Assembly: GCA_934725855.1 (NCBI GenBank)
Contig: CAKVCL010000012.1
Span: 1 to 64,000, forward strand
Reading direction: 5' to 3'
DNA from: an uncultured Cellulosilyticum sp.
GTDB taxonomy: Bacteria; Bacillota; Clostridia; Lachnospirales; Cellulosilyticaceae
DNA: 64,000 bases
In this document: positions 43,576 through 56,194 of the stretch, piece after piece
Position numbering within the stretch: position 1 is the stretch's first letter
How the letters are laid out: each line of letters opens with the position of its first letter
Made by a program: the position numbers and the translations under genes
The notes under the pieces: generated by a model
What the model was told of the DNA's origin: nothing
What the model saw: the letters and a program-made list of their open reading frames with translations, nothing else
Databases searched by the model: none

Positions 43576-44622
43576 TTATATGTTTACACTCTTTACAATG
43601 CTAATTGATTTTTCCTTTAGCAAATCTATCTTATAATAATTATCTAGCATCATACCGCTTTCTATGACAACGCGGACAGTCGGTCTATTTAAGTCTTCAC
43701 TATAATTTTTTTCTACAATTGCCACTGCATTATTGCTAAGTAAAACGGCTGAACCTACAGGATAGAAATTAAGCATACTTTCTAATGTCTTTTCTACTTT
43801 TTCATTGAGCTTTTCTTTTCTCAGTAGAATAATCGCTTCATTTAAACCTAGTCCTTCTCTGTAGCATCTTTCTGAGGTAATGGCTACAAATACATCACAA
43901 GCTGCTACTATTTTTGCACCAATATGTAAGTCTTCTCCTTTTCCTAGCGGATAACCGCTGCCATCTTCTCTTTCATGGTGACATAGTACAATAAGTTTAG
44001 CTAGTGCACTTATGGTATTATCATCTTTAATCATACAGTAACCCAGCTCACTATGCTTTTGAATGGTTTTACGTTCTTCCTCAGTAAGTTTTGTTGTTTT
44101 TTCCATTATTTCTTTTGGAATAAGAATCATGCCTATATCATGAAGTAAACTTCCTACTACGATATCTCTTGTTTGATTAACTGGAATCATGAGTTTTTTG
44201 CACATCATATAGACTAATATGGTTACTTCTATAGAATGTTCATAAGTATTATAGGCATTCGTACGTACATTAATTAAATCATAAATAGCTTGCTTTCCAG
44301 CTAGTGCTTCTACAATACTATCAGCAATTTTATAAATGGGCTCTAATTTAACAATCTTGCTTTTTAACACTCTATCAAACTCACATCTAAAATCTTCTAT
44401 GAGCTGCTTCTTTTGCTCTGGTTCAATAACTGGCATAGGGGTTATGCCTTCTGAAAGTTTATCATCGATATAAATCATTTCTACTTTATACTGTAATAGC
44501 TTTTCTGTAAAAGATACTCTAAATCTAGTCCCTTTATTGAGCAGTACTACCCCATTATCTCTTATAATATTTTCCCCTATAATTTCATTTCCTTTTAAAT
44601 CTTTTACTGCTACTAAACGCAT
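43576..44622 (-). CDS. HD-GYP domain cyclic-di-GMP phosphodiesterase
   Basis: About 348 residues. The N-terminal third (MRLVAVKDLKGNEIIGENI) is a small sensory or adaptor domain common in this group. The HD-GYP domain follows: GSLLHDIGMILIPKEI carries the HD pair, then HHEREDGSGYPLG with the HHE and GYP motifs, and CDVFVAITSERCYREG. The enzyme is expected to degrade cyclic di-GMP, opposing the GGDEF protein at 54190-55230. The start is ATG 44620-44622 after GAGGTGAGGGC; a longer frame to 44646 is less likely. It stands alone. Confidence 0.88.
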   Translation of the reverse strand: MRLVAVKDLKGNEIIGENIIRDNGVVLLNKGTRFRVSFTEKLLQYKVEMIYIDDKLSEGITPMPVIEPEQKKQLIEDFRCEFDRVLKSKIVKLEPIYKIADSIVEALAGKQAIYDLINVRTNAYNTYEHSIEVTILVYMMCKKLMIPVNQTRDIVVGSLLHDIGMILIPKEIMEKTTKLTEEERKTIQKHSELGYCMIKDDNTISALAKLIVLCHHEREDGSGYPLGKGEDLHIGAKIVAACDVFVAITSERCYREGLGLNEAIILLRKEKLNEKVEKTLESMLNFYPVGSAVLLSNNAVAIVEKNYSEDLNRPTVRVVIESGMMLDNYYKIDLLKEKSISIVKSVNI

Positions 44623-44718
44623 GCCCTCACCTCGAATTATAAACAACTTATTAATAGAATAATCTAACTTTCTATAAGGTCAATCCTTTTTTATACTTTT
44701 ATAAATTTCTATAAATAA

Positions 44719-44774
44719 AAAGGAGGCACTATCATCGCCTATTTAAAATAAGCTAATGCTATAGTCCCTCCTTT
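44719..44774 (-). terminator. terminator of the ATP synthase operon
   Basis: AAAGGAGG (44767-44774, minus) pairs with CCTCCTTT (44719-44726), and inner bases ACTATAGC pair partly with GATAGT. A T-run follows. It lies 9 bases past the atpC stop. Confidence 0.8.
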
Positions 44775-44782
44775 ATTATTAT

Positions 44783-45184
44783 TTATTTTTCAGCAAGTTC
44801 AATACGAGCAATTGCTTTTTTTAGTGCAATTTCAGCACGCACATAATCGATGTCTGCATCTTTACTTGAAAGACGTTTTTGAGCACGTTCTTTGGCTCTT
44901 TTTGCTCTTTCGAGGTCAATCTCATCTTCGAACTCAGAAGCGTCTGTAAGAATCGTTACTTTATCTTTTGTAATTTCAACAAATCCACCTAAAGCTGTTG
45001 CTTTTTTCTTTTTTCCTTCTACTGTATAAATCACTTGTTTATAGTCTAGAAGCGCAACGGTGGGTTCGTGGTCATATAATACACCCATTTCACCTTCTGT
45101 TGTTGTAAAAACAACATAATCTACATCTATATCTAAGATGGTTCTCATTGGGGTAATGATTTGAAGTTTAATTGTATTTGCCAT
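44783..45184 (-). CDS. atpC: ATP synthase F1 subunit epsilon
   Basis: A 133-residue epsilon subunit: an N-terminal beta-sandwich (IKLQIITPMRTILDIDVDYV, and TEGEMGVLYDHEPTVALLD) and a C-terminal helical hairpin rich in Ala, Arg and Glu (from about residue 90). It links the rotor stalk to the c-ring and inhibits ATP hydrolysis. The start is ATG 45182-45184, eight bases after GGGGG; the GTG two codons earlier is less likely. It is the last gene of the operon. Confidence 0.95.
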   Translation of the reverse strand: MANTIKLQIITPMRTILDIDVDYVVFTTTEGEMGVLYDHEPTVALLDYKQVIYTVEGKKKKATALGGFVEITKDKVTILTDASEFEDEIDLERAKRAKERAQKRLSSKDADIDYVRAEIALKKAIARIELAEK

Positions 45185-45200
45185 AGCCACATCCCCCTAA

Positions 45201-46607
<1,407 letters not shown>

Positions 46608-46614
46608 TTATTAC

Positions 46615-47481
46615 TTATTTGAGTGCTCCAACCCCTGCAACGATTTCTGTTAATTCTTGAGTGATTGCTGCTTGTCTAGCACGGTTATATTGAATACTAA
46701 GCTTATCTTGGATTTCTTGCGCATTTTCTGTGGCAGAGTCCATGGCTGTCATTCTTGCACCGTTCTCACTAGCACTAGCCTCACAGAGTGCACCGTAGAT
46801 TACGTCCGCTACATATCTTGGAATTAAATATCCAAGAACAGCCTCTGGAGATGGCTCATAAACTAAAAGATCGCTTGGCTCGTTAGATTCACTTTCTTTT
46901 GCTTCAATGTTTTGTATATCTAATGGTAAAAGTCGAACCATTTGTGGCTCTTGTTGGATGGTGGATTTAAAGCTTGTATAAGCTAAATAAACTTCTCCGA
47001 TTTCACCTTTTAAAAATTTATCTGTTACATAATCAGCGATTTCTTTTGCATCCCTATAAGTAGGTGTTTCAGAAATGCCTGTTACTGTTTTAGAACTTTC
47101 ATATCCTTTATGTCTAAGCTGCTCAACACCTTTTTTTCCAACGGTAATTAAGTGCGCTTTTTCTTTATTTTCAATATGACTCATGGTGAGCTTACAAATG
47201 TTTGAGTTGTAACCGCCACAAAGCCCTTTATCTCCTGATAAAGTAATATAAGCTTTCACATCACTTCCGTTAGCTTTTAAAAATGGTGAACCTTGCCCTT
47301 TGGCATTTGCACCTATAGATTGCATAGTGGAGATGATTTTATTGAAAAAGGGTCTTGTTCTAAGAGCTGCCTCTTTACTTTTGTTAAGCTTTGAGGTTGC
47401 AACAAGATTCATAGCACTCGTAATTTTCTTAGTGCTATCGATACTTCGGATTCGCCCTTTAATATCTTGTAAAGACGCCAT
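46615..47481 (-). CDS. atpG: ATP synthase F1 subunit gamma
   Basis: A 288-residue central stalk protein with the N-terminal helix IKGRIRSIDSTKKITSAMNLVATSKL in substance and the C-terminal helix AMDSATENAQEIQDKLSIQYNRARQAAITQEL in substance. The middle carries the GDKGLCGGYNSNI motif. It rotates inside the alpha3-beta3 head. Standard place between atpA and atpD. Confidence 0.97.
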   Translation of the reverse strand: MASLQDIKGRIRSIDSTKKITSAMNLVATSKLNKSKEAALRTRPFFNKIISTMQSIGANAKGQGSPFLKANGSDVKAYITLSGDKGLCGGYNSNICKLTMSHIENKEKAHLITVGKKGVEQLRHKGYESSKTVTGISETPTYRDAKEIADYVTDKFLKGEIGEVYLAYTSFKSTIQQEPQMVRLLPLDIQNIEAKESESNEPSDLLVYEPSPEAVLGYLIPRYVADVIYGALCEASASENGARMTAMDSATENAQEIQDKLSIQYNRARQAAITQELTEIVAGVGALK

Positions 47482-47501
47482 CTTACTTCACCCCTTTTCT
47501 A

Positions 47502-49562
<2,061 letters not shown>

Positions 49563-49575
<13 letters not shown>

Positions 49576-50117
49576 TGTACATCCCCCATCTCTTTGATTA
49601 CTTCATCAATGATTTCATTTTGTTTGGCTTCATCTAAAGAAAGTGTTACAAACTTACTTGCCATAAGTGTAGAGACATCAATCATTTGAGCTTTCATTTC
49701 ATCTTTTACACGCTCTTGTTCAAGACGAACATCTGACGCAGCTTTAGCTTTAATCTCTTCAGCTTCTTTTCTAGCTTCAGCGATAATTTGCTCTTCCCTT
49801 GCAAGTGCTTTTGCTCTTGCTTCTTTAAGAATTTCTGCTGCTTCCTCATCGATTTTAGTAATTTTTTCTTCATAAGTAGCTTTTAACTCTATCGCATCTG
49901 CTTTAGCAGCTTTTGCATCATCAATGTTTTTGGCAATACCTTGTTTTCTCTTTTCAAGCATAGCTGTTACTGGCTTATGCAGAATGTAATATAAAAGGAT
50001 AACGATTAAGAATGTATTAAATAACTGCATTCCTAAATCCCATAATAATTGAGCATCAAATCCAATAATTCTTCCTGGCTCACTAGCAGCTAGCATCGTA
50101 ATTAATGATGTATTCAA
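49563..50117 (-). CDS. atpF: ATP synthase Fo subunit b
   Basis: A 184-residue protein with one N-terminal membrane helix (LFNTFLIVILLYYILHKPVT, about residues 32-51) and a long right-handed-type coiled coil rich in Ala, Glu and Lys. It forms the peripheral stator with delta. The N-terminal extension of about 25 residues before the membrane helix is longer than in many species. It follows atpE (8-kDa form) by 50 bases. Confidence 0.94.
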
Positions 50118-50167
50118 AGGGAAGCTCCCTCCTTTCTGGTCTATATCACTTAGTTTTTATTTGCCCA

Positions 50168-50512
<345 letters not shown>

Positions 50513-50543
50513 TTAAATAACCTTATCGAATCCTACTTACTAC

Positions 50544-50582
50544 TTACAAACATTCATTACAAACATTCATTACAAACATTCA
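50544..50582. repeat. three perfect tandem copies of a 13-bp unit
   Basis: TTACAAACATTCA occurs at 50544-50556, 50557-50569 and 50570-50582 without mismatch. It lies in the 136-base gap between the two c-subunit genes, just after the stop of the double-hairpin gene. It is not coding and has no hairpin. It might affect mRNA processing or be a recent slippage product. Confidence 0.85.
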
Positions 50583-50588
50583 CAAATA

Positions 50589-51146
<558 letters not shown>

Positions 51147-51152
51147 TCATTC

Positions 51153-51857
51153 CTATTCATCCATAGCATTTGATACAAAAGTCATACTTAGCATAACAAA
51201 GATAAATGCTTGAAGTGCCCCTGCAAATACATCAAAGTAGCAGTGAAGTACTGCTGGGATTCCTAAGAAGATAACAAGTTTAGGGAACATCGCATACACA
51301 AGTCCCATAATAATTGACCCTCCTAAAATATTACCAAATAAACGGAAGCTAAGTGATACTGGAGTTGCCAGCTCACCAATAATGTTGATTGGTAATAATA
51401 AAGGTATAGGCTCTAAGAATCCTTTGAAGTATTTAAGACCTTTGGATTTAATACCAAATCCATGAATCATAAAGAATGTAATGAGAGCAAATGCAAGTGT
51501 TGTTGCAAAATCTGCAGTTGGTGGTCTAAAACCTAATAATCCTGATAAATTACATACTGCAATAAAAATAATAAGTGGTCCAAAATACGCTGCAAATTTT
51601 TTGCCGGAACTTCCACCCATTGTGTTACTTACAAATCCATTGAGCGTATCCACAATCATTTCAATAGCAGTTTGAAATTTACTATCTGGTACTTCCTTAA
51701 ATTTGTTTGTTTTAATACGAATGATCAGTGCAATAAGTGCCATTACAGCAATAATAATCCATGTATTAATCACTGTTTCTGTTAAATATATTGTTTGACC
51801 ACCCATCTCAAAAAGTGCCACTTTAAGCTCAGCACCAAAATCGAGAGTTTCACCCAC
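51153..51857 (-). CDS. atpB: ATP synthase Fo subunit a
   Basis: A multi-span membrane protein of about 234 residues with the essential Arg in PVSLSFRLFGNILGG and further helices up to FVMLSMTFVSNAM. It forms the ion half-channels against the c-ring. The open frame reaches 51905, but its first codons lie in a GC-rich hairpin with no ribosome binding site. AAGGAG (51868-51873) precedes GTG 51855-51857 by ten bases, so I place the start there. The frame between atpI and this GTG might still be translated. Confidence 0.92.
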   Translation of the reverse strand: MGETLDFGAELKVALFEMGGQTIYLTETVINTWIIIAVMALIALIIRIKTNKFKEVPDSKFQTAIEMIVDTLNGFVSNTMGGSSGKKFAAYFGPLIIFIAVCNLSGLLGFRPPTADFATTLAFALITFFMIHGFGIKSKGLKYFKGFLEPIPLLLPINIIGELATPVSLSFRLFGNILGGSIIMGLVYAMFPKLVIFLGIPAVLHCYFDVFAGALQAFIFVMLSMTFVSNAMDE

Positions 51858-51902
51858 TTCTTCCACACTCCTTCCCTCTATAAATATATATGCAAAGACC
51901 AT

Positions 51903-51917
51903 CACGCCTTTGGCGTG
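51903..51917 (-). other. short GC-rich hairpin between atpI and atpB
   Basis: CACGCC, a 3-base loop and GGCGTG form a perfect 6-bp stem, notable in such AT-rich DNA. There is no T-run, so it is probably not a terminator. It could slow ribosomes or mark an mRNA processing point. Confidence 0.45.
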
Positions 51918-51919
51918 GC

Positions 51920-52336
51920 CTATTTGCCCAAGTGATTTGCCGCCTTTTCATGTTTTTTAATCGTAAAAAGCTGCATGTATGCGGCTATTTTCATTGAAAT
52001 AAGTCCGAAAAATACACCTAGTAAACTAATGCTTGGTTCTAATGCTGCTACTACAAGAACAATTCCTGTTAATATATAGCGAATCATATACTGCACGTTA
52101 GCATATTTCTGTGCTTTACCTTCTGGCATCAGTACAGATTTTTTAATCGTATTTTTCATCAGCATCAATTTTAATATAGAAAAAATAAGGCCAAACAAAA
52201 TGCCCATGGTAAAACCTTTTACATCATCCACGACTATTATGCCTATAATCTCTATAATTAATGAAAATAATATCATATAAACAATCATAGGTTCTTTTTG
52301 AAAGATTTCTTTTAAATCACTTACTTTATTCATCAT
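51920..52336 (-). CDS. atpI: ATP synthase subunit I-like membrane protein
   Basis: A 138-residue protein with four predicted membrane helices (for example PMIVYMILFSLIIEIIGIIV and GILFGLIFSILKLMLM). It fits the AtpI family, found first in many atp operons and thought to help assemble the c-ring or move Mg2+. The gene overlaps the end of atpZ by 11 bases. GAGGAAC precedes a pair of ATG codons, either of which may start it. Confidence 0.8.
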   Translation of the reverse strand: MMNKVSDLKEIFQKEPMIVYMILFSLIIEIIGIIVVDDVKGFTMGILFGLIFSILKLMLMKNTIKKSVLMPEGKAQKYANVQYMIRYILTGIVLVVAALEPSISLLGVFFGLISMKIAAYMQLFTIKKHEKAANHLGK

Positions 52337-52562
52337 GTTCCTCTTTCTCTATCATCTTGGCTTGTTTCGATGTATGGTAAAATAAATTTCTAAAAGCTGC
52401 CGCTATTCCTAAAAGCAAGAAAATAATGGTAAATAATGGTTCTTTATAAGTTAATCGATCTAAAAATATCCCTATAAAAGTGCAAATTAAAATAGGTGTA
52501 ACCATTACGATTCCTAACTGAGTAATTAAGGTTATCCCTCTAGCCCATGCCTTTTTTTTCAT
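52326..52562 (-). CDS. atpZ: AtpZ/AtpI family membrane protein
   Basis: A 78-residue protein with two membrane helices (QLGIVMVTPILICTFIGIFL and FTIIFLLLGIAAAFRNLF) separated by a polar turn, the AtpZ pattern. AtpZ with AtpI is proposed to form a Mg2+/Ca2+ channel or assembly aid for ATP synthase. It is the first gene of the operon and follows a plausible sigma-A promoter. The start has only a weak Shine-Dalgarno (GGCAGGTGTAAC). Confidence 0.82.
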   Translation of the reverse strand: MKKKAWARGITLITQLGIVMVTPILICTFIGIFLDRLTYKEPLFTIIFLLLGIAAAFRNLFYHTSKQAKMIEKEEHDE

Positions 52563-52597
52563 GTTACACCTGCCTTTTTTATATTTTATATAAATAT

Positions 52598-52626
52598 ACT
52601 GTATAGTAAATCCATAAAAATATCAA
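52598..52626 (-). promoter_or_regulatory. probable sigma-A promoter of the ATP synthase operon
   Basis: TTGATA at 52621-52626, a 17-base spacer and TACAGT at 52598-52603 on the minus strand. The -35 is good (5 of 6) and the -10 moderate (4 of 6). It lies 36 bases before the atpZ start. Confidence 0.5.
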
Positions 52627-52877
52627 GTTAATTGCCCTTCTGTACGTTAAACTTACCATACTATCCTTATTTATTATACTGCTTTTTTTTGTCATTTTAC
52701 TACATAAAGTCTATCTTTTTGTAAATTTTTATTAACAAGATATTTATATCTATTATAGTCTATATTATTCTATTTTGCATCACTTTAGTAAGTCAATATG
52801 CACTAATTTTACATTTATTTTTTATTACTTTACACCAATCATGTAAACTTTTGATAAACATCCTAAAAATATTAAAA

Positions 52878-52920
52878 GTGCCCAAGAAATTTAGATTTTA
52901 CTCTAAATAATCTTGGGCAC
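52878..52920 (-). terminator. terminator after wecB
   Basis: GTGCCCAAGA (52878-52887) pairs perfectly with TCTTGGGCAC (52911-52920). An inner ATTTAGA/TCTAAAT stem extends it, and TTTTAAT follows on the minus strand. Confidence 0.85.
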
Positions 52921-52962
52921 CCCATTTGCCTAAGTACTCTATGTTTTATTAATTGCTTATAA

Positions 52963-54126
52963 TCAATGCGTTTCCTTATAACAATAGTCTTTTGGTCTTT
53001 CATCACTCATTTTAAAATCATAAAGCATGGCAGCAATGATTCTTTCTGATGCCTTGCCGTCACCAAATGGATTTTTTGCCTTTGCCATTCGACTATACGC
53101 TTCCTCATCATTTAATAACTCATGTGCCATATGGTAAATCGTGTCTTTTTCAATTCCTGCAAGCTTTAAGGTTCCTGCCTCAATTCCTTCTGGTCTTTCT
53201 GTGACATTTCTTAATACAAGCACGGGTTTGCCTAATGATGGGACTTCTTCTTGTAATCCACCTGAATCCGTCATCACAAGATAAGAACGTTTCATAAGGT
53301 TATGCATATCTTTAAGGTCAAGTGGCTCAACAAGATGTACTCTATCTAAATCACCAAGTACACCATAAGCGACTTCTCTTACCGCTGGATTTTTGTGCAC
53401 GGCATAAACCACTTCCACATCTGGATTTTCTAAGACAATTTGTTTAACGGCTTCGCAGATATTTTGAAGTGGCTGACCTAGATTTTCTCTTCTATGTGCT
53501 GTCATGGTAATCACTCTTTGTTTGTCATAATCAATATGATTTAACTCATCTACCGTAAACACATAGTTTTCTTCTACTGTATGTTTGATCGCATCAATAA
53601 CGGTATTACCTGTTACATAGATATGCGCCTCATTTACTCTTTCAGCTAATAAATTTTCTTTAGCAAGTGGTGTGGGTGAAAAGTGTAAATCTGCAAGTGA
53701 ACCTGTCAGTTTTCTATTCATTTCTTCTGGGAATGGTTCATATTTATTAAAGGTTCTAAGCCCTGCTTCCACATGACCTACTTTAATTTGTTTGTAAAAG
53801 GCAGCAAGTGCTGCTACAAATGAGGTGGATGTATCACCATGAACTAATACAATATCAGGTTTTGCTTCATCAAGCACCTTTTCCATGCCTTCAAGTACAC
53901 GAATCGTGATGCCTGTAAGGGTTTGTCTTTCTTTCATAATATCTAGATCATAATCAGGCTTAATCTCAAATAGTTCAAGTACTTGATCTAGCATCTCTCT
54001 ATGTTGTGCTGTGACGCACACTATACTTTCAATCTCTGAGTGCTTTTCTAGTTCTTTCACAAGCGGAGCCATCTTTACGGCTTCTGGTCTTGTGCCAAAT
54101 ACACTCATTACACGTAATTTGCTCAT
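52963..54126 (-). CDS. wecB: UDP-N-acetylglucosamine 2-epimerase (non-hydrolysing)
   Basis: A 387-residue enzyme converting UDP-GlcNAc to UDP-ManNAc, a precursor of teichoic acid linkage units and capsules. Motifs are VFGTRPEAVKMAPLV at residues 9-23, VHGDTSTSFVAALAA, HVEAGLRT, and DSGGLQEEVPSLGKPVL towards the C-terminus. Length is normal. In B. subtilis the homologue mnaA also lies just upstream of the atp operon, so the linkage is conserved. Confidence 0.95.
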   Translation of the reverse strand: MSKLRVMSVFGTRPEAVKMAPLVKELEKHSEIESIVCVTAQHREMLDQVLELFEIKPDYDLDIMKERQTLTGITIRVLEGMEKVLDEAKPDIVLVHGDTSTSFVAALAAFYKQIKVGHVEAGLRTFNKYEPFPEEMNRKLTGSLADLHFSPTPLAKENLLAERVNEAHIYVTGNTVIDAIKHTVEENYVFTVDELNHIDYDKQRVITMTAHRRENLGQPLQNICEAVKQIVLENPDVEVVYAVHKNPAVREVAYGVLGDLDRVHLVEPLDLKDMHNLMKRSYLVMTDSGGLQEEVPSLGKPVLVLRNVTERPEGIEAGTLKLAGIEKDTIYHMAHELLNDEEAYSRMAKAKNPFGDGKASERIIAAMLYDFKMSDERPKDYCYKETH

Positions 54127-54189
54127 TTACATCTTCTCCTAAATATATAATTTTTATCTAAGCATAACCAAATGTTATGGTTGTATGCT

Positions 54190-55230
54190 TTATGCAAATA
54201 AAACATCTTCTTTTGACGCAACTATAATTCGATTTTTCCCCTCTTCTTTTCCTCTTAGTAAGGCTTTATCTGCAAATTTAATGAGTTCACTATAATTTTG
54301 AGTAATCTCAGGATATGCACAAACGCCTAATGTTACAGATACCTCTGCACTTAAATCATATGGAATCTTTAGATACTGAACGCACCTTCTAAATTCTTCA
54401 AATATATGCACTGCTTCTTTTAATGGTCTTGGTATCAAGATAACAAATTCATCTCCTCCGTAACGAACAACTTCCCCTTGATTATCTTTAACAATGCCCT
54501 TGGCAAGTTGTGCTATGGCAGTAAGTACAGTGTCTCCTTCTATATGTCCTAATTTGTCATTAATGGATTTAAAGTTGTCTGTATCAACTACTGCCGCTGT
54601 AACATCATTATGCTGTGTTTTTAATGTCTTTAACAAACTCTTTAAATGATGTCTATTATAAATTCCTGTAAGTGGGTCTTTAATCGATTTTTCAGATATA
54701 TTTTTTAGTAACTTTGAATTTTCTATTTTACATGCTATAAAGTTTGAAAGTGCTTCAAAAAAGCTTATCATAGTAGGTTCAAAAAAGCTGCTACTCATAT
54801 GCTCAACTACCAGTCTTCCTATAATTCGATCATCACTAAATCTTTTAAGCGGTATAACTAGCCTAGATTTTGGTATAGGAAGGTCTTTTATTATTGTATC
54901 AGTAATCTCTGATTCATCAAACAAGTATATTTCTTCTTTGTTTTTTATTTCTTTAGGAATAAAAGCATCTTTTTTTTCCTTAATTTCATTTTTGCCAGTC
55001 ATGCTTTTGTAAAACAATGAGTGATTTCTGATATCAGAGTGTTCATTTTCATACCATAAATAGCAGTTATCAATATTTGTATTTGTTATTATTAGTTCGA
55101 TAAACATAGAAATTAATTCCTTAATGGATGTTATTTCTGATGTTATTTTTATAATTCTTCCTAGTAATCCAAGCATATCATGTTGTGTACTATCTGTATT
55201 CTCTAAACAACCTCTCTCTCCAATACTCAC
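54190..55230 (-). CDS. GAF-GGDEF diguanylate cyclase
   Basis: A 346-residue cytoplasmic protein: a GAF-like sensor domain (about residues 30-175) followed by a GGDEF domain with KDPLTGIYNRHHL and the catalytic loop RYGGDEFVILIPRP intact. It should make cyclic di-GMP from GTP. No membrane helices are seen. The start is a GTG (55228-55230) after GAGGTGG. An RxxD inhibitory site is not obvious. It may balance the HD-GYP protein at 43576-44622 in motility control, but there is no direct link. Confidence 0.88.
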   Translation of the reverse strand: MSIGERGCLENTDSTQHDMLGLLGRIIKITSEITSIKELISMFIELIITNTNIDNCYLWYENEHSDIRNHSLFYKSMTGKNEIKEKKDAFIPKEIKNKEEIYLFDESEITDTIIKDLPIPKSRLVIPLKRFSDDRIIGRLVVEHMSSSFFEPTMISFFEALSNFIACKIENSKLLKNISEKSIKDPLTGIYNRHHLKSLLKTLKTQHNDVTAAVVDTDNFKSINDKLGHIEGDTVLTAIAQLAKGIVKDNQGEVVRYGGDEFVILIPRPLKEAVHIFEEFRRCVQYLKIPYDLSAEVSVTLGVCAYPEITQNYSELIKFADKALLRGKEEGKNRIIVASKEDVLFA

Positions 55231-55279
55231 CTATACCACCTCTATAAGACTTTACTTCTATTGCATATTTTACCACATT

Positions 55280-56128
55280 TTATACTTCTTGAATTAACAT
55301 TCCTACATATCCCGGTCCACAATGTACGCAGGCTACTGGACTAATCCAAGTATCTCCTTCTACTTTAGCATCTGGGACAATTTCTTTGATTTCTTTAATA
55401 ATTTCATCTTTAGTCTTTTCCCCATCTGCATGTGAAAAATAGATTTTGTACCTTTTACCGCTTGATAAAATCTTTCCAGCTTCTTCTGCGAAATAACGGA
55501 TGGCTTTTGCACGTCCTCTTACTTTTGCAATCGTTTCATATTGACCATCATCCCCTATTGTAATAATAGGTTTTAAATTGAGGAGTTTACCTACTGCAGC
55601 AGAAACATGTCCTATTCTTCCACCATGAACAAGATATTTAAGTGTGTCCACAACAAAAAAAGTGTGTTGTTTCGCTCTTTTATCTTCCAAAACTTTTATG
55701 ATTTCTTCTGAGCTTTTACCTTCATCTGCTAAAGTTGCTGCCACCTTAGCTAATACCCCTTGTGGTGCTGAAAGTGTTCTTGAGTCAAATACATTCACCT
55801 TTAATTGTGGAAATTCATCCTTTACCATGTTAATTGCATTAAAGCAACCGGATAGTCCTGATGATATAGGTACAACAATAACTTCTTTATATCCCTCATT
55901 AATAATTTCCTCAAAAACTTCATGCATTTCTTCTAATGAAGGTAAAGAGGTAGAGGGAATTTCCGTTTCTAAGTGGTCTAACACTTGTTTAGGATGAATT
56001 TCTAATTGGTCTTTATAAGTATGATCCTTATAAACAATTTGATAATGAAGCATTTTTATATGATACTCTTTAATTTCATCCAAACTTAAGTCTGATGCTG
56101 TATCTGTAATAACTGCAATTTTTCTCAT
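55280..56128 (-). CDS. DegV-family fatty-acid-binding protein
   Basis: A 282-residue DegV protein: the N-terminal VITDTASDLS with the phosphate-contacting residues, then PSTSLPSLEEM, GCFNAINMV, and YLVHGGRIG. DegV/FakB proteins bind a fatty acid and present it to FakA kinase, so that exogenous fatty acids enter phospholipid synthesis. No fakA is in this window. GGAG (AAGGAGAAACATC) precedes the ATG. Confidence 0.9.
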   Translation of the reverse strand: MRKIAVITDTASDLSLDEIKEYHIKMLHYQIVYKDHTYKDQLEIHPKQVLDHLETEIPSTSLPSLEEMHEVFEEIINEGYKEVIVVPISSGLSGCFNAINMVKDEFPQLKVNVFDSRTLSAPQGVLAKVAATLADEGKSSEEIIKVLEDKRAKQHTFFVVDTLKYLVHGGRIGHVSAAVGKLLNLKPIITIGDDGQYETIAKVRGRAKAIRYFAEEAGKILSSGKRYKIYFSHADGEKTKDEIIKEIKEIVPDAKVEGDTWISPVACVHCGPGYVGMLIQEV

Positions 56129-56194
56129 GATGTTTCTCCTTTTCTATATACCAATTTACCTTAATTCACCCATAAAAGCAAATGGTTAAGCCTT

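Larger units (their letters stand above)
52563..52962. other. 400-base gap between atpZ and wecB
   Basis: Very AT-rich. It contains the probable atp operon promoter near 52598-52626 and the wecB terminator at 52878-52920. The remaining 250 bases show no open frame, tRNA or repeated motif that I can support. Confidence 0.7.
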
